In this document: positions 13,654 through 19,948 of the stretch, in pieces
How positions within the stretch are numbered: position 1 is the stretch's first letter
Layout of the letters: every line of letters starts with the position of its first letter
Assembly: GCA_937138275.1 (NCBI GenBank)
Contig: CAKZOY010000106.1
Coordinates: forward strand, 1 to 19,948
Length of the DNA: 19,948 bases
Direction: 5' to 3'
Source: an uncultured Chloroflexota bacterium
GTDB lineage: Bacteria > Chloroflexota > Anaerolineae > B4-G1 > DUEL01
The notes under the pieces: model-generated
The model's database searches: none
What the model was told of the DNA's origin: nothing
The model's input: only the letters and a program-made list of their open reading frames with translations
Made by a program: the position numbers and the translations under genes

Positions 13654-14229
13654 ATGAACGGTCCGGGGAGCACTGACAAGGTCCGGGTTCTCGGGATCGC
13701 CGGAAGCCTTCGGCAGGGCTCATACAATCAGGCTCTGCTCCGGGCAGCCCTTGAACTGGCGCCGGAAGGGATGGAAATCCGTATCTTTGAGGGGTTGGAC
13801 CGGATTCCGCCCTACAACGAAGATGTACGGGCCCGGGGCGAGCCGGAGTCGGTGGTCGCGCTGAAGGAGGCCATCCGGCAGGCCGATGCGCTGCTCATCG
13901 CCACGCCGGAATACAACGGGTCGGTGCCGGGGGTGCTCAAGAACGCGCTGGACTGGGCCTCGCGGCCCCCGGACGCGTCGCCGCTGGACGGGAAGCCGGT
14001 GGCGATTATGGGGGCCTCCACGGGCAACTTCGGGACGTTGCGCGCCCAGATGCACCTGCGCCAGATATGCCAGATCACCAACATGCGGCCGCTGAACCGG
14101 CCGGAAGTGCTGGTGGCCCGCGCCGCGGAGAAGTTTGACCCGCAGGGTCATCTCACTGACGAGACGGCGCGCTACTTGCTGCGCCTTCTCCTGGAAGCGC
14201 TGATGGATTGGACGCTGCGCCTGCGCTGA
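13654..14229 (+). CDS. NAD(P)H-dependent FMN reductase-like flavoprotein
   Basis: This is a flavodoxin-fold protein of the NADPH_dep_FMN_red family (ChrR, azoreductase and SsuE-like relatives), which use FMN to reduce quinones, chromate, azo dyes or free flavin. The 191-residue product has the FMN phosphate-binding loop GSLRQGSYN (17-25) and the diagnostic TPEYNGSVPGVLKNALDW (84-101). GASTGNFGTLRAQMHLRQ follows as the third flavin/dimer segment. A GGAAGGAG Shine-Dalgarno precedes the ATG at 13654. The frame continues upstream over the cupin end, but that part is not family-like. It sits between the cupin and glcD-like genes. The physiological substrate cannot be deduced. Confidence 0.9.
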   Translation: MNGPGSTDKVRVLGIAGSLRQGSYNQALLRAALELAPEGMEIRIFEGLDRIPPYNEDVRARGEPESVVALKEAIRQADALLIATPEYNGSVPGVLKNALDWASRPPDASPLDGKPVAIMGASTGNFGTLRAQMHLRQICQITNMRPLNRPEVLVARAAEKFDPQGHLTDETARYLLRLLLEALMDWTLRLR

Positions 14230-14306
14230 ATCGTTACGATTCTTTGCGCGCTTCGTGTCCACCTTTGTGCTCTTTGTGGCTATAAAACCAACAACGAGAG
14301 GACAGA

Positions 14307-15683
14307 ATGGGAAACGAAGCATGGATTGCCCGACTCCAGGAAACGCTGGGGCCGAACAAAGTCCTGACCAGCGTGGAAGACCGCATCGCCTATTCGTACG
14401 ACGGCACGTTCGCCCAGGACTTGCCCGACGTCGCCGTCCTGCCGGAGTCCACGGAGGAGGTCGCGGCGGTGGTGCGGATCGCCGCCGAGCACCGGGTGCC
14501 GGTCGTCCCGCGCGGGATGGCCTCCGGGCTGGCCGCGGCGTCCGTCCCCTTCTCCGGCGGCATCGCCCTCTCGCTCACCCGGATGACCCGCATCCTGGAA
14601 CTGGATGCGGAAAACCGCACGGTCTGGGTGGAGGCGGGGGTCGTCACCGCTGACCTCCAGGCCTATGTGGAGGCCCGGGGCCTGTTTTACCCGCCCGACC
14701 CCTCCAGCAACAAGCACTCCACCATCGGCGGCAACATCGCCTGCAACGCCGGAGGCCCCCGATGTCTCAAGTACGGGGTCACCGGCGACTACGTCATGGG
14801 GCTCACCGTCGTCCTGCCCGATGGGGAGGTGCTGCGCACTGGCGGCAAGGCGATCAAGAATGTCGTCGGCTACGACTTGACCTCGCTCTTCGTCGGCTCG
14901 GAGGGGACGCTGGGAGTCATCACCGAAGCGCTGCTGAAACTGATCGCCAAACCGAATTTCGTCTCTACCGCGCTGGCGGAATTCCCCTCGCTGGACGACG
15001 CCTCCCGCACCGTCAACGCCATCCTGGCCGCGGGCATCGTCCCGGCGACGCTGGAACTGATGGACGAGACAGCCATCGCCTGCATAGAGGAGGCGATGAA
15101 GTTGGGACTGCCGCTGGACGTGGAGGCGATGCTCATCATTGAGACCGACGGTTCGGATGAGGACACCGTCCGGCGGGAGATTGAGGCCGCGGCGCGGATT
15201 TGCCGGGAGAACGGCGCCCGGTCGGTGCGGGTGGCGCGGGACGAGGCGGAGCGGGCCCAGTTGTGGCGCGCCCGCCGGTCGGTATCGCCCTCGCTGGCGC
15301 GGAAAGCCCCCAACAAACTGGGGGAGGACATCACTGTCCCGCGCAGCGCCATCCCGGAGGCGGTCCGCCGCATCAAGGCCATCAGCGCCCGCTACGGCCT
15401 GCCCATCGTCGTCTTCGGCCACGCCGGGGACGGCAATCTCCATCCCAACATCCTCTTTGACCGCCGGGACCCCACCCAGTGGGAAAAAGTGGAGGCGATG
15501 GTCGGCGAAATCTTTGACGTGGCGCTGGACCTGGGCGGCACCCTCTCCGGCGAACATGGCATCGGGACTTTCAAGAAGCCGTATATGGAGAAGGCGTTGG
15601 GACGACTTTCCCTGGATGTTCAATGGCGCATCAAGCGAGCGCTGGACCCCTGGAATATTATGAATCCGGGGAAGGTGCTGTAA
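14307..15683 (+). CDS. GlcD-like FAD-linked 2-hydroxyacid (glycolate/D-lactate) oxidase subunit
   Basis: This flavoprotein of the FAD_binding_4/FAD-oxidase_C family oxidises a 2-hydroxyacid such as glycolate or D-lactate and passes electrons to an iron-sulfur partner. The 458-residue protein has the PCMH FAD-binding domain: VVPRGMASGLA (67-77), SSNKHSTIGGNIACNAGG (133-150), GYDLTSLFVGSEGTLGVITE (188-207). The C-terminal catalytic part contains FGHAGDGNLHPNIL (370-383) and GEHGIG (415-420). It is about the length of GlcD. An in-frame ATG has GAGAGGA before it. The 77-nt gap upstream contains degenerate CTTCGTGTCC/CTTTGTGG repeats. The GlcF-like partner is upstream, separated by three genes; no GlcE homologue is seen. 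A strong terminator follows. Confidence 0.92.
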   Translation: MGNEAWIARLQETLGPNKVLTSVEDRIAYSYDGTFAQDLPDVAVLPESTEEVAAVVRIAAEHRVPVVPRGMASGLAAASVPFSGGIALSLTRMTRILELDAENRTVWVEAGVVTADLQAYVEARGLFYPPDPSSNKHSTIGGNIACNAGGPRCLKYGVTGDYVMGLTVVLPDGEVLRTGGKAIKNVVGYDLTSLFVGSEGTLGVITEALLKLIAKPNFVSTALAEFPSLDDASRTVNAILAAGIVPATLELMDETAIACIEEAMKLGLPLDVEAMLIIETDGSDEDTVRREIEAAARICRENGARSVRVARDEAERAQLWRARRSVSPSLARKAPNKLGEDITVPRSAIPEAVRRIKAISARYGLPIVVFGHAGDGNLHPNILFDRRDPTQWEKVEAMVGEIFDVALDLGGTLSGEHGIGTFKKPYMEKALGRLSLDVQWRIKRALDPWNIMNPGKVL

Positions 15684-15699
15684 ATTGCAGAATGAGACC

Positions 15700-15732
15700 G
15701 GGCAGGACCGGAAGGTCCTGCCCAAATTTTTT
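15700..15732 (+). terminator. Intrinsic terminator after the glcD-like gene
   Basis: A perfect 10-bp stem GGGCAGGACC (15700-15709) / GGTCCTGCCC (15714-15723) has a GGAA tetraloop and is followed by AAATTTTTT (15724-15732). It separates the apgM-to-glcD group from pckG. Confidence 0.93.
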
Positions 15733-15771
15733 CTCCGGCACTCTATCTCACTTTACGATACGGAGGATTCT

Positions 15772-17553
15772 ATGAATTCCAATCCCCGCCTGAACCGCTG
15801 GGTTCGTGAAGTGGCGGAACTCTGTCAGCCCGAAAACATTCACTGGTGTGACGGATCAAAAGAAGAGTACGACCGTCTGATGGCGATGGCAGTCGCCAGA
15901 GGAAGCGCCATCCCCCTGAAGAAGCGGCCCAACAGTTTCCTCTTCCGTTCCGATCCCAGCGATGTCGCTCGCGTGGAGGACCGCACCTTCATCAGCACTT
16001 CCTCTAAAGACGACGCCGGTCCCACAAACAACTGGATCGCCCCCGACGAACTGAAGGCGACGATGCGGAACCTGTATCGGGGCTGCATGCGGGGGCGGAC
16101 GATGTACGTTATCCCCTTCTCTATGGGCCCGCTGGAGTCGCCAATGGCCCGAATCGGCGTGGAGATCACCGACAGCCCCTACGTGGTCTGCAACATGCAC
16201 ATTATGACTCGCGTGGGGCCGAAAGTGGTCAAGGCTCTGGAGAACGGCGCGGATTTCGTCCCCTGCCTGCACTCGGTGGGCGCGCCGCTGGAACCGGGGC
16301 AACAGGACGTCCCCTGGCCCTGCGCGCCGATGGAGCAGAAGTACATCAGCCATTTCCCGGAGGAGAACCTCATCTGGTCCTACGGCTCCGGCTACGGGGG
16401 CAACGCGCTTCTGGGCAAGAAGTGCTTCGCCCTGCGCATCGCCTCGGCGATGGCCCGACGGGAAGGCTGGATGGCGGAGCACATGCTCATCCTGCGGCTG
16501 ATCAGCCCTGAAGGCCGTCAGTACCACATCGCCGCGGCCTTCCCGTCAGCCTGCGGCAAGACGAACCTGGCGATGATCCGGCCGACCATCCCCGGCTGGA
16601 GGGCCGAGTGCCTGGGGGACGACATCGCCTGGATGCGCATCGGCCCCGATGGGCGTCTATACGCCATCAATCCCGAATCGGGCTTCTTCGGCGTCGCGCC
16701 GGGCACATCCTATAAGACCAATCCGGCGGCGATGGACACCCTTTGGGGAAACGTCATCTTCACCAACTGCGCGCTGACCGACGACGGCGACGTCTGGTGG
16801 GACCGGATGGCCCCGGAGCCGCCACCCCATCTAATAGACTGGAAAGGGCAGGATTGGACACCGGACCGGGGGGAACCGGCCGCCCATCCCAACGCCCGCT
16901 TCACCGCCCCCACGGGTCAGTGCCCGGTCATCTCCCCGGACTGGGAGAAGCCGGAGGGGGTGCCGATAGACATCTTCATCTTCGGCGGGCGCCGGGCGAC
17001 GCTGGTTCCCCTGGTCTACGAGGCCTGCGACTGGGACCACGGGGTGTTTATGGGTGCGACCCAGTCCTCCGAGACGACGGCGGCGATCATCGGACAGGTG
17101 GGCGTTGTGCGTCGGGACCCCTTCGCGATGCTCCCCTTCTGCGGCTACAATATGGGGGACTACTTTGCCCACTGGCTGGCGATGGGCGACCGTCTGCGGG
17201 ATAAGGCGCCCCGTATCTTTTATGTGAACTGGTTCCGCAAAGGCCCGGACGGTCGCTGGCTCTGGCCCGGGTACGGCGAAAACAGCCGGGTGCTGAAGTG
17301 GATGTGCGAGCGGGTGGACGGGAAGGTCGGGGCGGTGGAGACGCCCATCGGTCTCCTGCCGCGTCTGGAGGACCTGGACCTGCAGGGGCTGGATATCCCG
17401 CCGGAGGACATGCGGGAACTCCTGCGGGTGGATGGGGACGGCTGGCGGGGAGAACTGGAGGACATGGAACGGCACCTGGCCCAGTTCGGCGACCGTCTGC
17501 CAAAGCGATTATCGGAACAACTCCGGAAACTGCAAGCCCGTCTGAACGAATAG
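15772..17553 (+). CDS. pckG: Phosphoenolpyruvate carboxykinase, GTP-dependent
   Basis: The enzyme converts oxaloacetate + GTP to PEP + GDP + CO2, the first committed step of gluconeogenesis, or runs in reverse as an anaplerotic reaction. The 593-residue protein is of GTP-PEPCK type: YGSGYGGNALLGKKCFALRI (204-223), the kinase-1 loop FPSACGKTNLAM (257-268) with the reactive Cys261, LGDDIAWM with the metal-binding DD (283-284), the guanine-site segment and FCGYNMGDYF near the C-terminus. All main motifs are intact. GGAGG (15762-15766) lies 5 nt before the ATG; the in-frame upstream TTG would read through the preceding terminator. malic enzyme follows after 10 nt. No clear promoter was found in the short upstream gap, though one must exist after the terminator. 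Confidence 0.97.
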   Translation: MNSNPRLNRWVREVAELCQPENIHWCDGSKEEYDRLMAMAVARGSAIPLKKRPNSFLFRSDPSDVARVEDRTFISTSSKDDAGPTNNWIAPDELKATMRNLYRGCMRGRTMYVIPFSMGPLESPMARIGVEITDSPYVVCNMHIMTRVGPKVVKALENGADFVPCLHSVGAPLEPGQQDVPWPCAPMEQKYISHFPEENLIWSYGSGYGGNALLGKKCFALRIASAMARREGWMAEHMLILRLISPEGRQYHIAAAFPSACGKTNLAMIRPTIPGWRAECLGDDIAWMRIGPDGRLYAINPESGFFGVAPGTSYKTNPAAMDTLWGNVIFTNCALTDDGDVWWDRMAPEPPPHLIDWKGQDWTPDRGEPAAHPNARFTAPTGQCPVISPDWEKPEGVPIDIFIFGGRRATLVPLVYEACDWDHGVFMGATQSSETTAAIIGQVGVVRRDPFAMLPFCGYNMGDYFAHWLAMGDRLRDKAPRIFYVNWFRKGPDGRWLWPGYGENSRVLKWMCERVDGKVGAVETPIGLLPRLEDLDLQGLDIPPEDMRELLRVDGDGWRGELEDMERHLAQFGDRLPKRLSEQLRKLQARLNE

Positions 17554-17563
17554 AGGTGGAAAA

Positions 17564-18922
17564 ATGTCGGAAATCGTGGAAGAACTTCTGGCGAAAGCGA
17601 AGAAGCCCGCTGAAGATGCCCTTGCCCTGCATCCGTACTACCGGGGGAAAGTGCAGACGGCGGCCAAATGTCCGGTGCGCGGGCTGGACGACTTCGCCAT
17701 CTGGTACACCCCCGGCGTCGCCGCGCCGTGCCGGGAAATCCATAAAAACCCCGACCTGGCCTACGAGTACACCAACAAGGGGAACACCGTCGCCGTGGTC
17801 TCCGACGGCACGCGCGTGCTGGGCCTGGGCGACATCGGCCCCCTGGCGGGCCTGCCGGTGATGGAGGGCAAGGCCCTGCTCTTCAAGTATCTGGGCGGGG
17901 TGGACGCCGTCCCCATCTGCCTGGATACGAAAGACCCCTACCGGCTGATCCTGGCGGTCAAGTGGATTCAGCCCTCCTTCGGCGGCATCAATCTGGAAGA
18001 CATTGAACAGCCCAAGTGCTTCCGGGTGCTGGATATGCTCCGCAGTGACCCGGAGGTGCAGATTCCCGTCTGGCACGACGACCAGCAGGGGACGGCGACG
18101 GTCACCCTCGCAGGCGTCATCAACGCGCTGAAGGTTGTGGGGAAGCGGATGGACGAGATCAAGGTCTCCATCATCGGCGTCGGCGCGGCCAGCGTGGCGA
18201 CCATCCGGCTGCTGGTGGCATCCGGCGTCCCCTCCGGCAACATCATCGCCTGCGACTCGCACGGTATTCTCCATCCGGGGCGGGAGGATGTCGCCCGGCG
18301 CAAGATAGAGTTTGTGGACAAGTGGCGCATCTGCCAGCAGTCCAACGCGGAGGGGCGGGTCGGCGGGCCCGCCGAGGCGATGCGCGGCACCGACGTCTGC
18401 ATCGCGCTCAGCAAGCCCGGCCCCGGCACCATCCTGCCGGAGTGGGTGGCGGCGATGGCCGAGGACGCCATCGTTTTTGCCTGTGCGAATCCCATCCCGG
18501 AAATCTGGCCCTGGGAGGCGAAACAGGCCGGGGCGCGGGTCGTCGGGACGGGCCGCAGCGACTTCCCCAACCAGATCAATAACTCCCTGGGGTTTCCGGG
18601 CATCTTCCGGGGCGTGCTGGACGTGCGCGCCACCACCATCACCGACGAGATGGCAATTGCCGCTGCGGAGGAACTGGCCCGTTGCGCCGAGGAGAAGGGG
18701 CTGGATGAGGAGTACATCCTGCCCACGATGGAGGACTGGGAGGTGTTCCCGCGGGAGGCGGCGGCCGTCGGCGTCAAAGCGCAGGAACAGGAAGTGGCCC
18801 GCCTGTCCCTTTCCCGCGAGGAACTGCTCACACGCGCCACAGATATCATCCGCCAGGCACGGGAGATGACCCACTTCCTGATGGAAAAGAGGATCATCCC
18901 CCCGGTCCCGGCAGGAATGTAG
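17564..18922 (+). CDS. Malic enzyme (malate dehydrogenase, oxaloacetate-decarboxylating)
   Basis: The enzyme performs oxidative decarboxylation of malate to pyruvate with NAD(P). The 452-residue protein is the short bacterial/archaeal form. It has catalytic Tyr48 in WYTPGVAAPC, GDIGPLAGLPVMEGKALLFK with Lys103, the metal-binding region GGINLEDIEQP (140-150), WHDDQQGTA (170-178), the dinucleotide-binding loop IIGVGAAS (203-210) and FPNQINNSLGFPGIFRG. Cofactor preference is not clear from sequence. The start has a GAGGTGG Shine-Dalgarno. It sits 10 nt after pckG and 10 nt before the flavoprotein gene, so all three are very likely one operon. Together with PEP carboxykinase it controls exchange between C4 acids, pyruvate and PEP. 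No C-terminal phosphotransacetylase-like domain is present. Confidence 0.94.
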   Translation: MSEIVEELLAKAKKPAEDALALHPYYRGKVQTAAKCPVRGLDDFAIWYTPGVAAPCREIHKNPDLAYEYTNKGNTVAVVSDGTRVLGLGDIGPLAGLPVMEGKALLFKYLGGVDAVPICLDTKDPYRLILAVKWIQPSFGGINLEDIEQPKCFRVLDMLRSDPEVQIPVWHDDQQGTATVTLAGVINALKVVGKRMDEIKVSIIGVGAASVATIRLLVASGVPSGNIIACDSHGILHPGREDVARRKIEFVDKWRICQQSNAEGRVGGPAEAMRGTDVCIALSKPGPGTILPEWVAAMAEDAIVFACANPIPEIWPWEAKQAGARVVGTGRSDFPNQINNSLGFPGIFRGVLDVRATTITDEMAIAAAEELARCAEEKGLDEEYILPTMEDWEVFPREAAAVGVKAQEQEVARLSLSREELLTRATDIIRQAREMTHFLMEKRIIPPVPAGM

Positions 18923-18932
18923 GAGGGATGCC

Positions 18933-19829
18933 ATGTACGACCTGATCGTCATCGGAGGAGGACCGGCAGGGATTACAGCCGCCGCGGTGGCCCTGAACCA
19001 GCGGATGGAGACGCTGATCGTCGCCGAACGCTGGGGAGGGCAGACCACGTACAGGATGCAACTGGAGGAAATGGAGGGACGGGAGTCCATCACCGGCGAG
19101 GCGCTGGTGGACGAGTTCCGGCGCCAACTGGATTATCTGGATTTCGTGCGCCACTTTGACCGCGTGGTCCATCTGGAGCCGGTGAATGGCAACTTCCGGG
19201 TGGAGACGGCCCGCGGCAGCCGGTTTGAAAGCCGAACCGTGATCCTGGCGACGGGGGCGAAGCCGGAGCGGCTGAACGTCCCCGGCGAAGAGCGTCTGGC
19301 GGGGCGCGGGCTCAGTTATTCGGCGCCCGCCCACGCGGGCCTCTTTCTGGGCAAGGACGTGGCAGTGGTGGGACAGGGGCGCCGGGCCCAGTGGGCGGTG
19401 GCCGACCTGGCCCGTAAGGCCCATCGGGTCTATGTGCTGGCGCGGGAGCCGCTGGCGGATACCCCCCTGGCCCGACGGCTGCGTCAGATGGACAACGTGG
19501 AGATTCTGGAGGGAGTGACCATTCGGGAGGTGCTGGGGGAGCGGTTTGTGGAGGGGATCGCCCTCACGATGCCGGATGGCTCTTCCCGCGAACTGGCGGT
19601 CAAGGGGGTGTTCATCAAACTGGCCCGCACGCCCAACTCCGAACTGGTCTGCGAGTGGGTCAACTGCGACCAGGAGGGGCATATCATCGTGGATGTCCAC
19701 TGTGCGACCAGTTGGCCGGGGCTGTTTGCGGCAGGGGATGTGACACTGGTCTCCGAGCAGGTGCTGGTGCGTATCGGGGAGGGGGCCAAGGCCGCCATCT
19801 CGGCCTATCACTACCTGCTGATGCGCTGA
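18933..19829 (+). CDS. Thioredoxin-reductase-like FAD/NAD(P) oxidoreductase lacking the redox CxxC
   Basis: This is a pyridine nucleotide-disulfide oxidoreductase of the thioredoxin reductase fold. The 298-residue protein has the FAD dinucleotide loop IGGGPAG (7-13), WGGQ (34-37), the ATGAKPERLNVPGEE hinge (106-120) and the C-terminal FAD motif GLFAAGDV (263-270). Where TrxR has the active CxxC, this protein reads GLSYSAPAHAGLF, with Ser130 and Ala133 replacing both cysteines. The NADPH-site loop is VVGQGRRAQWAVADL rather than the usual GGGxSA form. It therefore cannot reduce thioredoxin by the normal route. It could be a ferredoxin/flavodoxin-NAD(P) reductase-like or sensor flavoprotein. It is the last gene of the pckG operon, with GGAGGGA before the ATG and a hairpin after it. 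Confidence 0.88.
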   Translation: MYDLIVIGGGPAGITAAAVALNQRMETLIVAERWGGQTTYRMQLEEMEGRESITGEALVDEFRRQLDYLDFVRHFDRVVHLEPVNGNFRVETARGSRFESRTVILATGAKPERLNVPGEERLAGRGLSYSAPAHAGLFLGKDVAVVGQGRRAQWAVADLARKAHRVYVLAREPLADTPLARRLRQMDNVEILEGVTIREVLGERFVEGIALTMPDGSSRELAVKGVFIKLARTPNSELVCEWVNCDQEGHIIVDVHCATSWPGLFAAGDVTLVSEQVLVRIGEGAKAAISAYHYLLMR

Positions 19830-19841
19830 GATGGGGTCGGA

Positions 19842-19880
19842 GGTGCGGCGGGCGGCCTTCGGCCGCCCGCCGCACCCTTT
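19842..19880 (+). terminator. Terminator hairpin ending the pckG operon
   Basis: A perfect 16-bp GC-rich stem pairs 19842-19857 with 19861-19876 around a TTC triloop, followed by CTTTC. The stem is very strong, but the T-run is short. No gene was recognised in the remaining bases to 19948. Confidence 0.75.
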
Positions 19881-19948
19881 CATCCCACGGATGGCCCGAC
19901 TGCATCCCCAGCATCAACGCCACTCCGCTGCGCTGCGTGGCTGACTAC

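Noticed and set aside
14281..14286. TATAAA as a -10 box for the glcD-like gene
   Set aside because: No acceptable -35 box lies 16-18 bp upstream, and the region is a degenerate CTTTGTG-type repeat.
17087..19093. 668-codon minus-strand open frame opposite pckG, malic enzyme and the flavoprotein
   Set aside because: Same reason: antisense to clear genes, low-complexity composition and no recognisable domain.
19881..19948. Start of another gene at the window end
   Set aside because: Only 68 bases remain, with no recognisable motif or ribosome-binding site.

Overview
The window is about 20 kb of GC-rich, densely coding bacterial DNA. Fifteen intact protein genes and one decayed gene remnant are supported. 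Most proteins are core-metabolism families found widely in bacteria. The combination of a GTP-type PEP carboxykinase, an archaeal-type phosphoglycerate mutase, a membrane-anchored YvcK, NiFe-hydrogenase maturation genes and heptamer repeat arrays between genes fits a Chloroflexota (Anaerolineae-like) organism. That assignment is an inference from gene style and cannot be proven here. There is no rRNA, tRNA, CRISPR array, transposase or phage gene.

Layout. 1-1000 (+): hypB and hypC, the end of a hydrogenase maturation operon, closed by a hairpin shared with the convergent gene. 1034-2050 (-): a radical SAM enzyme of the AmrS type with its own sigma-70-like promoter. 2101-2396: a divergent, gene-free stretch with an 18-bp perfect palindrome and the glmU promoter. 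2397-5545 (+): glmU, a CNNM/CBS-domain membrane protein and cytidine deaminase (cdd). 5551-7859 (-): gap then pgk, ending in an intrinsic terminator. 7860-8461: repeats and the wreck of a MNT/HEPN toxin-antitoxin-like module on the minus strand, abutting yvcK. 8458-9741 (-): yvcK. 9742-10070: a divergent promoter region. 10071-15732 (+): apgM, a GlcF-like iron-sulfur protein, a HAD phosphatase, a small cupin, an NAD(P)H-dependent FMN reductase-like protein and a GlcD-like FAD oxidase, closed by a strong terminator. 15772-19880 (+): pckG, malic enzyme and a thioredoxin-reductase-like flavoprotein without its CxxC, closed by a 16-bp hairpin.

How it fits together. The window gathers the lower-glycolysis/gluconeogenesis nodes. 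Malic enzyme and PEP carboxykinase act at the C4/C3 junction, ApgM interconverts 3PG and 2PG, and Pgk and Gap complete the route to glyceraldehyde-3-P. YvcK is a known gluconeogenesis/cell-wall factor whose homologues bind UDP-GlcNAc, the product of GlmU, which is encoded nearby. GlcD/GlcF-like subunits could feed in lactate or glycolate. Enolase is the missing step.

The most unusual points are: the matching heptamer arrays in two separate intergenic spaces; the pseudogenised MNT/HEPN module translationally abutting yvcK; the CxxC-less TrxR paralogue in the pckG operon; and the glcD/glcF pair split by three small genes. I did not find a clear new defence or mobile system.
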